Assembly: GCA_902477645.1 (NCBI GenBank)
Contig: CABSIA010000011.1
Span: 1-39,630, forward strand
Reading direction: 5' to 3'
DNA: 39,630 bases
DNA from: an uncultured Prevotella sp.
GTDB taxonomy: Bacteria > Bacteroidota > Bacteroidia > Bacteroidales > Bacteroidaceae
Each line of letters starts with the position of its first letter. Positions within the stretch are counted from its first letter, which is position 1. The notes under the pieces were generated by a model. That model made no database searches. It was not told the DNA's origin and saw nothing but the letters and a program-made list of their open reading frames with translations. The position numbers were made by a program, and so were the translations under genes. Positions 16,382-24,903 of the stretch are shown here, piece after piece.

Positions 16382-18820
16382 CTAAAGCTTCTTCGGCTTG
16401 TATATGGCGTTCCACCACGAGTCGTCGCCCTTCAGATATTTCTGGAACCACGCCATTGTTGAGTTTATCCACTTTGTGCGCTTCACGGGATCCATTATTC
16501 CGTGGTTCTCGCCCTCTACCTCTATGAATGCCGTAGGCACGCCGAGCAGCCTCAACGCCGTGTACATCTGGATAGACTCGCCGATTGGCACATTGGTGTC
16601 TGCCGTACCGTGGGTGAAAAGTATCGGTTTCTTAATCTTGTCGGCGTTATAGAGCGGTGACCTCTCCACGTACAGGTCCTTTCGGGTCCAAGGATAGCTG
16701 TTGGCCGCCGATGTCTCGCTGTATGAATATCCCCAGTAGCCCTCGCCCCAATAGCTGGTGTGGCTTGAGATGCCGGCATGCGACACTCCGCATGCAAACG
16801 GATTGTCCTTGGTCATCATGTACTGGGTCATAAAACCGCCATACGATGCCGAGATACAGCCGATATGGTCAGCGTCGCATTGTGGCACATCCTTGACAAA
16901 CTGGCGGGTGGCGTCGATGATGTCCTGTGCCGGCCCCTCGCCCATTGTGTTCACATGGCGCGAAGCCCACTCCTGCCCGAAGCCCGACGCACCCGAAGGA
17001 TTTACAAAGAACGCAATGTATCCGAGCGCGTTCCAGTAGTAAGCGGGATAATGCGAGCCGTTGCCGAAACGCCTCGATGTCGGCGAGCATCCGCCGTAGT
17101 AATGCACTATGACGGGATATTTCTTAGCCGGGTCGAAATCCGGAGGCAGCGTATAAAAGCCCGTAACCTTATATCCTCTCATGGTCTCAAAGCTCCACGA
17201 GTTGACTTTTCCAAGCTCCAGTCCAGCCATGTTTTCTTTGTTTGGCGCAACAACCAGAGAGGCCTTGGGTTTTCCGGCAGGCGACGTGATGTTGTAAACC
17301 TCGTAGGGCACGCACATCGACGAGCCGTGAACCATTATGTTTCCGCCCTTGCTTGCCACGCTCAGTCCTGAGAGCACCTCAAGCGGCTGGCGCACCATCA
17401 CAGATTTTTGTGTTTTCGGGTCAAGCCGGTAGAGGCTTACGCTGTCTCCGTTTTCAGCCAGATAGTACAGGCAATGGTCAGCCGCCGACCACTCCATATT
17501 GCTTATGCTCGTCGCGTCATCGGCTGTGACTGGTGTCACGTTCAGAGTCTCCGTATTCATCAGATACAGATGAATGTCGAAAGTGTTCGGAGTCTGTCCC
17601 TTTGGCACCCGGTTGCCTATGCCTCCGAAAGCCTCGGTGCTTGCCGAGAATGCCACGAGGCCGTGGCTTCCGCAATAGGCAGCGCCATTTATAAATCCGT
17701 CTTTCTCCACGAGGGTTCTGGTCTGCATGGTCTCAAGGTCAAGCTCATAGAATGTCCGCCTTGTAGTCGGACGCTGCGTTAAAGAGTCGGTCGAGACGGA
17801 GAAGAGCAGATAGCGGCCGTCTGGTGAAATGTCTGACAGCGATACCGAATGATACGAATATGTCAGTGGCTGCACTATTCCTGTGGCAAAGTCGTAGCGC
17901 GCCAGCGAATAACGGGTGCGCCATCCTGGTTGGCGGTCGTCGGGATGCACAATCTCGAAAACGCCATCCTCCTTTTTTGGCCCCTCGCTCTTTGGCATCA
18001 TTATGGCGTAGGTCTCTGTTGGCGATATAACGAAATAGTCCTCGGGCATGTCTTTTGCCAACACTGTGACGCTGTTTGTCAGCGGGTCTACAACCTTGAG
18101 GCTCTGCCTGCCGTCTGTTTTCTCGGTGAAATAATATCTGTCCGTCGCAGGCATCCACGTTGCCTGTCCCTCAAAAACACGCTTAGCGCCGGTCTTTAGG
18201 TCTACAAGCAGGCGCTCACTCTTAGTATTATTTTCGGAATCATACCATCTGTATTCAACAAAGGCCCAACGTCCTGACGCGGATAGCGACGCGCGTGTGG
18301 TGACACGTGTGCCGAGGATGTCGGTCATGGTAAAGCGGCGCATGCCGTCGTCCATAATCTCTATTCCTTTTTCGGGCAGCGACAGTGCCACGGCTGTGCT
18401 GTCGGCAACCAGTTTCACGCTGATGCGGTGAAATCCAGGCTGCAGCTCCATGGTGCCCGGCTGCTCTTTGCCGTCGACAAAAATTTTATAGTCCTTCGAG
18501 CCTTTTATGGCCAGTTTCCGGTCTTTCAGATATTCCGTCGCCATCACGTCGAAAGCCATGAGATGCAGCTCAGAGCTGTCGGTTTTGATTGAAGAAAGCT
18601 CAACCGCCGGTGCATTCTCGACAAGGGTCAACGGCAGGCGCATGTCAAGAGGCTTCCCGTCTGCAAATTTCTTCTGTGCGTTGTCTACACTGTCTATCAC
18701 TATCGGGCTAACCGCCTTGAAAGGTCCCGCATGGCGGACTTGCTTAACATCTTTGTCGGCAGCCGACACCAATAACGGCAACGCCATGGCATACATGGCA
18801 AATACAAAATTCTTCAGCAT
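16382..18820 (-). CDS. S9 family prolyl oligopeptidase / dipeptidyl peptidase-like serine peptidase
   Basis: An 812-residue exported peptidase with a signal peptide (MLKNFVFAMYAMALPLLVSA-AD). Residues to about 540 form a beta-propeller-like region (YSYHSVSLSDISPDGRYLLFSVS and similar blades). The C-terminal alpha/beta-hydrolase domain carries the triad: serine in CISASYGGFMTQYM, aspartate in FTHGTADTNVPIGES and histidine in EGENHGIMDP. The usual glycine two before the serine is replaced by serine (S-A-S-Y-G-G), a small deviation. It probably removes dipeptides or cuts short peptides in the periplasm for amino-acid use. The 63-residue gene upstream may share its transcript. Confidence 0.9.
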   Translation of the reverse strand: MLKNFVFAMYAMALPLLVSAADKDVKQVRHAGPFKAVSPIVIDSVDNAQKKFADGKPLDMRLPLTLVENAPAVELSSIKTDSSELHLMAFDVMATEYLKDRKLAIKGSKDYKIFVDGKEQPGTMELQPGFHRISVKLVADSTAVALSLPEKGIEIMDDGMRRFTMTDILGTRVTTRASLSASGRWAFVEYRWYDSENNTKSERLLVDLKTGAKRVFEGQATWMPATDRYYFTEKTDGRQSLKVVDPLTNSVTVLAKDMPEDYFVISPTETYAIMMPKSEGPKKEDGVFEIVHPDDRQPGWRTRYSLARYDFATGIVQPLTYSYHSVSLSDISPDGRYLLFSVSTDSLTQRPTTRRTFYELDLETMQTRTLVEKDGFINGAAYCGSHGLVAFSASTEAFGGIGNRVPKGQTPNTFDIHLYLMNTETLNVTPVTADDATSISNMEWSAADHCLYYLAENGDSVSLYRLDPKTQKSVMVRQPLEVLSGLSVASKGGNIMVHGSSMCVPYEVYNITSPAGKPKASLVVAPNKENMAGLELGKVNSWSFETMRGYKVTGFYTLPPDFDPAKKYPVIVHYYGGCSPTSRRFGNGSHYPAYYWNALGYIAFFVNPSGASGFGQEWASRHVNTMGEGPAQDIIDATRQFVKDVPQCDADHIGCISASYGGFMTQYMMTKDNPFACGVSHAGISSHTSYWGEGYWGYSYSETSAANSYPWTRKDLYVERSPLYNADKIKKPILFTHGTADTNVPIGESIQMYTALRLLGVPTAFIEVEGENHGIMDPVKRTKWINSTMAWFQKYLKGDDSWWNAIYKPKKL

Positions 18821-18872
18821 AATATGTTGTTTTTCTGTTATTTTACTATAATGTCATACATTTGTCATCCGC

Positions 18873-19064
18873 TCAGTCCTCAAATGTCTTTTTCAGGCTT
18901 TCCCAATCCTGAAAGCCGGCAAGCAATGCCAGTTTGTCGAGTGTCTCGTGCGTCGGTTTTTCCTTGCCCGTAACTATCGCTTTCAATTTCAGCAAAGACT
19001 TGGCATCAAGCTTCACCTTATGCTTGGCGACAAACTCTGATAGTTTCTTAAATTCGCGTATCAT
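18873..19064 (-). CDS. Small hypothetical protein (63 aa)
   Basis: Unrecognised family. The sequence MIREFKKLSEFVAKHKVKLDAKS...LDKLALLAGFQDWESLKKTFED is charged, helical and without a signal or membrane segment, so it is probably cytoplasmic. A good promoter (19159-19188) lies about 95 bases upstream, and the S9 peptidase gene begins 52 bases after its stop, so the two may be cotranscribed. The LALLAGFQDWESLKKTF end looks like a small helix-turn-helix, but this is a guess. Confidence 0.6.
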   Translation of the reverse strand: MIREFKKLSEFVAKHKVKLDAKSLLKLKAIVTGKEKPTHETLDKLALLAGFQDWESLKKTFED

Positions 19065-19158
19065 TGTGTTTTAAAATAATGTTTTCATGATGCAAAGACA
19101 GGGCTAACGAGGGCAAAGAGACTTTATTCTTTATTTGCCGAGTGCAGCCTATCTTCTG

Positions 19159-19188
19159 CAAAGATAGCGCAAATAAGAATAACTGCAA
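19159..19188 (-). promoter_or_regulatory. Promoter of the 63-aa gene
   Basis: Minus-strand TATCTTTG (19166-19159) with TTG (19188-19186), 19-base spacer. Confidence 0.55.
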
Positions 19189-19224
19189 AAAATCCATCGA
19201 AAAAAAACGAGTTTTACGCAACCT

Positions 19225-19288
19225 GCTTCAAGTGCCAACGAAGCAGGCTTCAAGCGCCATCGCAGCCTGCTTCATTGACACTTGAAGC
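19225..19288. repeat. Inverted repeat, 25-base arms around 14 bases
   Basis: GCTTCAAGTGCCAACGAAGC... (19225-19249) is mirrored by 19264-19288 with only two mismatches. It is not next to a gene end, so it resembles a REP-type element more than a terminator. A similar structure with an equal 14-base loop lies at 37352-37401. Confidence 0.7.
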
Positions 19289-19375
19289 ATATATGCCTTA
19301 GAAACACAGTCAAAGCCTAACTTCAACAGTCATTTAAGAGTAACGGAATTTCTACTGTAGAAACATAACAAAATT

Positions 19376-19423
19376 TGTGCAGGCTTTGCCTTCCGGTTTA
19401 CGGCCGGTGGCTTAGTCTGCACA
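19376..19423. repeat. Imperfect inverted repeat beside the DUF4143 relic
   Basis: TGTGCAG at 19376-19382 pairs with CTGCACA at 19417-19423, with further partial pairing inward to CCGG/CCGG. On the minus strand it follows the relic's stop codon by about 13 bases and may be its old terminator. Confidence 0.55.
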
Positions 19424-19435
19424 TATTTATATAAC

Positions 19436-19612
19436 CTAATTGTTTAATGTCACCGCATACAGTGGAATGTTGGTCATCCAGTCATGTTCACGGTAATCGG
19501 ACATTGAGAACCGCAGGGCATGCAAACCTGGATATTTTGCGACAAAGGCGGCAAGGCTTTTGGCACGCAGGTTTTCCTCAGCCTTCTCCTCTATGGGAAA
19601 CAGCCAAATATT
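19436..19612 (-). pseudogene. C-terminal relic of an AAA ATPase with DUF4143
   Basis: The minus strand reads PIEEKAEENLRAKSLAAF, then KYPGLHALRFSMSDYREHDW, then MTNIPLYAV and a TAG stop at 19438-19436. This matches the usual end of Bacteroidetes ATP-binding proteins with an N-terminal AAA domain and C-terminal DUF4143 (nuclease-like), where 'VKAEENLRAKSL' and 'SMSDYR..DW..N.PLYA' are hallmarks. Only about 60 codons remain; an in-frame stop occurs just upstream near 19625 and nothing of the ATPase domain is left. Such proteins are about 380-430 residues, so most of the gene is deleted. Confidence 0.75.
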
Positions 19613-19732
19613 CGTCCTTAAAAATGTATCAAATCACATTTTTACGTCCTTAAAAGTGTAGCGAGTCGCATTTGTTGCGACTGTAACGAGTGTATTACCG
19701 TAACCCGCCAAATATGATTTCTCAATCAAAAT

Positions 19733-19763
19733 TTGGTTAATGCGTGGAAAACGTGTAACTTTG
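19733..19763 (+). promoter_or_regulatory. Promoter of the AICAR transformylase gene
   Basis: TAACTTTG at 19756-19763 with TTG at 19733-19735 and a 20-base spacer; the start codon follows about 22 bases on. Confidence 0.7.
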
Positions 19764-19785
19764 CAAAAAATTCAATAACGACAAT

Positions 19786-20967
19786 ATGAAAGAATTAGCT
19801 TTAAAGTACGGATGCAACCCAAACCAGAAGCCGTCGAGGATTTTCATGGAGGAGGGCGAACTCCCAATTGAGGTAATAAACGGCCGCCCGGGATATATCA
19901 ACTTTCTGGATGCGCTGAACAGTTGGCAACTCGTAAAGGAGCTTAAGGCAGCGACAGGAATGCCTGCGGCTGCAAGTTTCAAGCACGTAAGCCCTGCCGG
20001 TGCCGCAATAGGCCTGCCGCTGAGCGACACTCTGAAAAAGATATACTTCGTTGACGATGTGAAGATTGAGCTGTCTCCGCTTGCCTGCGCCTACGCCAGG
20101 GCAAGAGGCGCCGACCGTATGTGCTCATACGGTGATTTCGTTGCCCTGAGCGATGTTTGCGACGCTGCTACCGCAACTCTCATCAAACGTGAGGTGAGCG
20201 ACGGCGTTATCGCACCTGGATATACCGACGAGGCATTGGAAATACTGAAAGACAAGCGTAAGGGAGCTTACAACGTCATAAAAATTGACCCCGACTATGT
20301 GCCAGCTCCAATAGAGCGCAAACAGGTGTTCGGAATAACATTCGAGCAGGGACGCAACGAGATTAGGCTCGACGACCCGGCACTTTTCGAGAACATTCCT
20401 ACAGAGAACAAGACCTTCACCGACGAGGCTAAGAGAGACCTGATAATAGCTCTCATCACCCTGAAATATACCCAAAGCAACTCCGTATGCTACGTAAAGG
20501 ACGGACAGGCCATAGGTATCGGCGCAGGCCAGCAGAGCCGCATTCACTGCACACGGCTTGCCGGACAGAAAGCCGACATCTGGTGGCTGCGCCAGTGCCC
20601 CAAGGTAATGAATTTGCCTTTCAAGCCGGGCATTCGCCGTGCCGACCGTGACAACACAATCGACGTGTATATCAGCGAGGAGTACGACGACGTTTTGCGC
20701 GAGGGCACATGGCAGCAGTTCTTCACCGAAAAGCCAGAGGTGCTTACAATGGAGGAAAAGAAGGCTTGGATAGCACAGAACACAAAAGTAGCGCTTGGCT
20801 CTGACGCATTCTTCCCATTTGGCGACAACATCGAGCGTGCGCACAAGAGCGGCGTTGAATACATCGCACAGGCCGGCGGCAGCATCCGTGACGACAATGT
20901 TATCGAGACGTGCGACAAGTATGGCATAGCAATGGCATTCACAGGAGTAAGACTGTTCCACCATTAA
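19786..20967 (+). CDS. Stand-alone phosphoribosylaminoimidazolecarboxamide (AICAR) formyltransferase
   Basis: Catalyses the penultimate step of purine synthesis, adding a formyl group to AICAR to give FAICAR. The 393 residues correspond to the C-terminal transformylase half of PurH: FKHVSPAGAAIG (catalytic Lys-His pair), RMCSYGDFVALSD, TLKYTQSNSVCYV, AIGIGAGQQSRIHCTRLAG and SDAFFPFGDNIERAHKSGV. The N-terminal IMP cyclohydrolase (MGS-like) domain is absent, and the start MKELALKYGCNPNQKPS begins at the transformylase boundary. IMP cyclohydrolase activity must therefore come from another gene. A small basic protein gene follows by 12 bases, probably in the same transcript. Confidence 0.9.
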   Translation: MKELALKYGCNPNQKPSRIFMEEGELPIEVINGRPGYINFLDALNSWQLVKELKAATGMPAAASFKHVSPAGAAIGLPLSDTLKKIYFVDDVKIELSPLACAYARARGADRMCSYGDFVALSDVCDAATATLIKREVSDGVIAPGYTDEALEILKDKRKGAYNVIKIDPDYVPAPIERKQVFGITFEQGRNEIRLDDPALFENIPTENKTFTDEAKRDLIIALITLKYTQSNSVCYVKDGQAIGIGAGQQSRIHCTRLAGQKADIWWLRQCPKVMNLPFKPGIRRADRDNTIDVYISEEYDDVLREGTWQQFFTEKPEVLTMEEKKAWIAQNTKVALGSDAFFPFGDNIERAHKSGVEYIAQAGGSIRDDNVIETCDKYGIAMAFTGVRLFHH

Positions 20968-20979
20968 TTTTCGCACAGT

Positions 20980-21171
20980 ATGTCAGACAATTTCGACGAC
21001 ATTCTCGAAGGCGGCATTGTTTTCAAAAAAGGCGGTGGCGGAAACAACAAGGCTTCTGACAAAGTGAAGACAAAGGCCAAGAAAAAGAAATATATAACAG
21101 GTGCCCATGGCAGCGGATCGGCAAAGCAAAAAGCCAAATACCGTGAGCAAAGGGCTAACAGGAACAAATAA
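20980..21171 (+). CDS. Small basic hypothetical protein (63 aa)
   Basis: No family recognised. MSDNFDDILEGGIVFKKGGG is followed by a strongly basic tail (KVKTKAKKKKYITG...KQKAKYREQRANRNK). The acidic start, glycine linker and Lys/Arg-rich end suggest a disordered nucleic-acid- or ribosome-binding protein; that is only inference. It starts 12 bases after the AICAR transformylase stop and is closed by a strong hairpin, so it is the last gene of this two-gene unit. Confidence 0.65.
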   Translation: MSDNFDDILEGGIVFKKGGGGNNKASDKVKTKAKKKKYITGAHGSGSAKQKAKYREQRANRNK

Positions 21172-21176
21172 GGATT

Positions 21177-21206
21177 AAAGGCGGCTTCCGTTCGGAAGCC
21201 GCCTTT
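21177..21206. terminator. Bidirectional terminator
   Basis: AAAGGCGGCTTCC-GTTC-GGAAGCCGCCTTT is a perfect 13-pair stem between the convergent 63-aa gene and the M23 peptidase gene. Confidence 0.92.
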
Positions 21207-21232
21207 AATTTATTTTCTACTAAGCCCCACTA

Positions 21233-22354
21233 TCACTTCCCGGAAATACTTCCGCTCTTCGACAGTTTAAGTGTCTTATCGTGCAGTTTTCTGCTCGCAT
21301 GGTCAAAGACAACAGCAGGATTATAGCGCCTGCCCTTGAAAAGCAATTCAAAATGAAGATGCTCTGTCGTGGCACGCCCTGTGCGTCCTGTGAGGCCGAT
21401 AACCCGTCCCGCCTCCCCCTTATCTCCACCCCCCACTAAATTTTTAGACTGATGGCTATAGAGAGTCTCAAATCCGTAGGCATGACGGATGCGTATACAG
21501 TTGCCATATCCATAGTAGGGGCCAGATTGTGTCACGACACCATTGAATGCTGCGACAATCTCATCGTTAGGACAAGTTTTCAGGTCAACGCCCGAATGTC
21601 GTCTCTTTCCGCCGTATGGACTGATAACCTTGGCACCAGGCAGCGGATAAGCCCAATGTTGCTGTTCTATTTTACGCAGGTCAAGAGAGAAAGTTGAACT
21701 GGTTTTGAACGGGTCCTCATCGACATCAGCCATAAGTTTTTTCGACTTCGTATTCTCGCCAGCCACAACTGTGATGTTGACTCTGTTGCCTGCTTTCTTA
21801 AACAAAATTGTCTGTTTGCGCAGCTTATGGCTTGTAAGCGATATTACCGTCTCCGGATTAATCTTTGCTCCATTTACCATCATATAGAAAGTAAGATATG
21901 ACGTGCTCTCGTCGCCGCCGACAATGGCTATAGTCTGCCCGGCCTTCACCTCCTGTCCCACTTTCACAAGATTTTGCGCATTATGGGCATATACGGTCTC
22001 AAGTCCGTTGTGATGGCGGACGACTATGACATTACCATGACCAGAGATATTTCTCGACAATCTGGCAGTGCCGTCGAACATAGCCTTTACAGCATCGCCC
22101 TTCTTGGTCTCTATCTTCAATACATTGTCTTTCGCCACGGCCTTGCCGACTGGCAACGGGAAAGAATACTCTGCATCGTGCAACTGAGTGAAATCGACAT
22201 TGAACATGTCGCTCTTCTGAAAGAGACCGGGAGTTTGGACACTTATCTGTTGCTGTTCGAGAGCCGTAAACTTATCGTTTGACGATGATGACAAGGCTAT
22301 CACCACCAACATTGCCATAAAGCATATATTCAGGTTATGTAGTATATTTTTCAT
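21233..22354 (-). CDS. M23 family metallopeptidase with two LytM-like domains
   Basis: A 373-residue exported protein with an N-terminal hydrophobic signal (about residues 1-24). It holds two LytM-type folds. The first (about 65-165, GHGNVIVVRHHNGLETVYAH) lacks the usual zinc-binding H-x3-D element and is probably regulatory. The second (about 245-355) has the zinc ligands in RRHSGVDLKT and EHLHFEL, so it should cut peptidoglycan cross-links or activate amidases, as NlpD/EnvC-type proteins do. It begins seven bases after pgeF and is the last gene of the hpt-adk-obg-pgeF operon. Confidence 0.88.
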   Translation of the reverse strand: MKNILHNLNICFMAMLVVIALSSSSNDKFTALEQQQISVQTPGLFQKSDMFNVDFTQLHDAEYSFPLPVGKAVAKDNVLKIETKKGDAVKAMFDGTARLSRNISGHGNVIVVRHHNGLETVYAHNAQNLVKVGQEVKAGQTIAIVGGDESTSYLTFYMMVNGAKINPETVISLTSHKLRKQTILFKKAGNRVNITVVAGENTKSKKLMADVDEDPFKTSSTFSLDLRKIEQQHWAYPLPGAKVISPYGGKRRHSGVDLKTCPNDEIVAAFNGVVTQSGPYYGYGNCIRIRHAYGFETLYSHQSKNLVGGGDKGEAGRVIGLTGRTGRATTEHLHFELLFKGRRYNPAVVFDHASRKLHDKTLKLSKSGSISGK

Positions 22355-22360
22355 ATATCG

Positions 22361-23143
22361 TTATTCCAACATTATTGCCGTATAAATTCTGCCAGAGCTG
22401 ATGCCTTGCCGACGGGCAGAGAAAAAATCCTCTGAGGTAAATGTATCTATGCCAGAAACGCAAATATTGTTTTCCGGCAAACCAGCGGCAACCAGCTGTA
22501 GGCGATTGCATTCCTTCAGGTCAACATGCCATTTGTCGTAAAATTTGGCAATAGCGTCCATATCAAAGCCTGCCTCAGCAAACTGATTATAAACTTCCAT
22601 GCCAACCTCAAAGCTATCGAGAGATATTCCCGGGCCGACAACGGCCTTCAGTCCCGCAGGGTCTGAGTGAAAAGCCGCATGCATCCCGGCAACCGCCTTC
22701 TGAGCAATGCGCCCGGCCGTTCCACGCCATCCCGCATGCACGGCACAAGCTGCATGATTTGCAAAATCGTAAAGAACAACAGGAATGCAGTCGGCTGTCG
22801 AAACGCCTATGCACAATCCCTTAACAGAGGTCAATACACCATCAACTCCATCGAGTATCATATTGCGGACATTCTCTGGCATCTGCAAAAACTCAGGCCC
22901 TATGATACGGAATTCCGTACCGTGTACCTGATGCGGCAGAATAATATGTGAGCTGTCAATGCCAATGCTCTCTGCAAGAAGCCGCTTGTTGGCACTGACA
23001 CTTTCTGAAGAGTCACCACAAAAGCTGTTGATATTGAACTCTGAGTACTCGCCCTCTCCCACTCCGCCGTGGCGCATTGTAGAAAAGGCTGTAACTCCCG
23101 CGGCAATATCGTAAGACAGGAGTTGCGGACTATACCTCATCAT
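22361..23143 (-). CDS. pgeF: PgeF/YfiH-type polyphenol oxidase (laccase) domain protein
   Basis: A 260-residue protein of the YfiH/PgeF family, which corrects misincorporated residues in peptidoglycan precursors; some members show purine-nucleoside or laccase-like activity. Metal-site motifs are visible: LPHQVHGTEF, VSTADCIPVVLYD and CAVHAGWRGTAG. The start at MRMMRYSP (ATG 23143 or 23140) is preferred: the ATG overlaps the obg stop, indicating coupled translation, while an open frame extending to 23209 would read through obg codons. It lies between obg and the M23 peptidase gene, consistent with a cell-wall role. Confidence 0.88.
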   Translation of the reverse strand: MMRYSPQLLSYDIAAGVTAFSTMRHGGVGEGEYSEFNINSFCGDSSESVSANKRLLAESIGIDSSHIILPHQVHGTEFRIIGPEFLQMPENVRNMILDGVDGVLTSVKGLCIGVSTADCIPVVLYDFANHAACAVHAGWRGTAGRIAQKAVAGMHAAFHSDPAGLKAVVGPGISLDSFEVGMEVYNQFAEAGFDMDAIAKFYDKWHVDLKECNRLQLVAAGLPENNICVSGIDTFTSEDFFSARRQGISSGRIYTAIMLE

Positions 23144-24308
23144 CCTCATATTCAAAGTCCTCGAGGTCATCGACATCGTCAAGATCCTCGATATCGTCCT
23201 CGTCAACAAACTCTATGTCCTCGCCCTCCGCCTCCATCTCGGCGGCAAACCGGGTCATATCCTTGTCACGGTGCACGAGTGTGTCCTCTGCCGTAATGTC
23301 CTGCAGCTTATTGCTCTCGCTGTTCAGCTCTTTCCACAGAACATCCTTAAGCTCAGATATTCCATAACCTGTAACCGAGGAAATGAACACAACTGGCAAA
23401 TCCTCAGGAAGATGCTCACGGAGCATATTCATAAGCTCCTCATCGAGAAGGTCACACTTGGTGACAGCCAGCACCCTGTGCTTGTCGAGCATTTCGGGAT
23501 TAAACTGCTGAAGCTCATTGAGCAACACCTCGTATTCATGCTTTATGTCGTCGGTATCGCCAGGAACCATGAACAGCAACAGCGAGTTGCGCTCAATATG
23601 GCGGAGGAAACGGAGTCCAAGCCCCCTTCCCTCACTGGCCCCCTCAATGATGCCGGGGATATCGGCCATGACAAACGACTTGTTGTCATGGTAGGCAACA
23701 ATGCCGAGACTTGGTTCAAGGGTGGTGAAAGGATAATTGGCTATTTTCGGCCGTGCGCTCGACAAGGCAGACAGCAAGGTAGATTTTCCCGCATTAGGGA
23801 AACCGACGAGTCCCACATCGGCAAGAAGTTTCAGCTCAAGAATAATTGTGCGCTCCTGCATAGGCTCGCCCGGCTGCGCAAACCGCGGTGCCTGATTGGT
23901 AGCCGTGCGGAACTGAAAATTTCCAAGTCCGCCACGTCCGCCTTTCAGCAGCACAACCTCCTGACCGTCGTAGGTTACGTCGCAAAGATATTTGCCTGTT
24001 TCCGCATCATAGACAACGGTGCCGCAAGGCACGTCAATATATTGGTCCTTGCCGTCGGTGCCATGACATTTGTCGCGTCCTCCGTTGCCGCCATGCTCAG
24101 CAAACACGTGGCGCTGATATTTCAGATGCAGCAATGTCCAGAAATTATGGTTGCCGCGCAGAATGATGCTTCCGCCCTTTCCGCCGTCGCCGCCGTCGGG
24201 ACCTCCGTTGGGATTATACTTCACATGCCTGAGGTGCATAGACCCCCTGCCGCCCTTACCAGAGCGGCAGTAAATCTTTACATAGTCTACGAAATTGGAA
24301 TCTGCCAT
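23130..24308 (-). CDS. obg: Obg/CgtA GTPase
   Basis: A 392-residue essential GTPase of large ribosomal subunit assembly and stress response. The glycine-rich Obg fold covers residues 1-160 (YCRSGKGGRGSMHLRHVKYNPNGGPDGGDGG). The G domain follows with G1 GFPNAGKST, G2 region FTTLEPSLG, G3 DIPGI and G4 TKCD. The C-terminal tail is very acidic (EDIEFVDEDDIEDLDDVDDL), as is frequent in Bacteroidetes. It lies 16 bases after adk and overlaps pgeF. Confidence 0.95.
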   Translation of the reverse strand: MADSNFVDYVKIYCRSGKGGRGSMHLRHVKYNPNGGPDGGDGGKGGSIILRGNHNFWTLLHLKYQRHVFAEHGGNGGRDKCHGTDGKDQYIDVPCGTVVYDAETGKYLCDVTYDGQEVVLLKGGRGGLGNFQFRTATNQAPRFAQPGEPMQERTIILELKLLADVGLVGFPNAGKSTLLSALSSARPKIANYPFTTLEPSLGIVAYHDNKSFVMADIPGIIEGASEGRGLGLRFLRHIERNSLLLFMVPGDTDDIKHEYEVLLNELQQFNPEMLDKHRVLAVTKCDLLDEELMNMLREHLPEDLPVVFISSVTGYGISELKDVLWKELNSESNKLQDITAEDTLVHRDKDMTRFAAEMEAEGEDIEFVDEDDIEDLDDVDDLEDFEYEDDEV

Positions 24309-24323
24309 TACCTGTTTTTAGAG

Positions 24324-24896
24324 TTATAAACTGTCGATAATCTCACTGATATCACCGAAGATGACATCGAGCAGACCGTCGCCCTTCACATGGTGATGCA
24401 GTCCCTCTTCCTTGTACCATCCGATGAGAGGCGCAGTCTGGCTGTGGTAAACGCCGAGGCGCTTCTTTATAGTCTCCTCATTGTCGTCAGAGCGTCCGCT
24501 CTCAATGCCGCGCTTTATGAGCCGTTCCATCAGAACATTCTCCGGAACATCAAGCTCTATCATGGCGGCAATCTTATGTCCGCGTCCGGCAAGCATCTTT
24601 TTCAGAGCCTCAGCCTGCGGGATTGTACGCGGGAAACCGTCGAAGATAACACCCTTGTGCTCTTTGCCGAAACTGTCGTAAACGCTGGCGAGAATGTCCA
24701 CCATAAGCTCGTCGGGTATCAGCTGGCCGTTGTCTATATATCCCTTGGCTGTCTTGCCAAGCTCTGTGCCGTTCTTGATTTCCGCACGAAGCACGTCGCC
24801 TGTAGAAATATGGTTGAAGCCATACTTTTTTATCATCAAGTCGCTCTGTGTGCCCTTGCCTGAGCCAGGAGCACCAAAAATTACAATATTCTTCAT
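24324..24896 (-). CDS. adk: Adenylate kinase
   Basis: Interconverts ATP plus AMP and two ADP. 190 residues, the short form without the zinc-type LID insert. Motifs in order: P-loop FGAPGSGKGTQ, AMP-binding ISTGDVLRAEI, the FDGFPRT motif, and LID arginines in KRGIESGRSDDNEETIKKRL. It starts eight bases after hpt and precedes obg. Together with hpt it links purine salvage to adenylate balance. Confidence 0.95.
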   Translation of the reverse strand: MKNIVIFGAPGSGKGTQSDLMIKKYGFNHISTGDVLRAEIKNGTELGKTAKGYIDNGQLIPDELMVDILASVYDSFGKEHKGVIFDGFPRTIPQAEALKKMLAGRGHKIAAMIELDVPENVLMERLIKRGIESGRSDDNEETIKKRLGVYHSQTAPLIGWYKEEGLHHHVKGDGLLDVIFGDISEIIDSL

Positions 24897-24903
24897 CGTC
24901 TAA

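Larger units (their letters stand above)
19065..19785. other. Repeat-rich intergenic region with a gene relic
   Basis: About 720 bases without an intact gene. From left to right: the promoter of the 63-residue gene, a 25-base-arm hairpin (19225-19288), a second imperfect hairpin (19376-19423), the relic of a DUF4143 ATPase gene (19436-19612), two TTAAGGACG-type direct repeats on the minus strand (near 19614-19658), and the promoter of the AICAR transformylase gene (19733-19763). Confidence 0.7.

Noticed and set aside
16778..17371. 197-codon plus-strand frame inside the S9 peptidase gene
   Set aside because: Antisense shadow in GC-rich coding DNA with no domain motifs.
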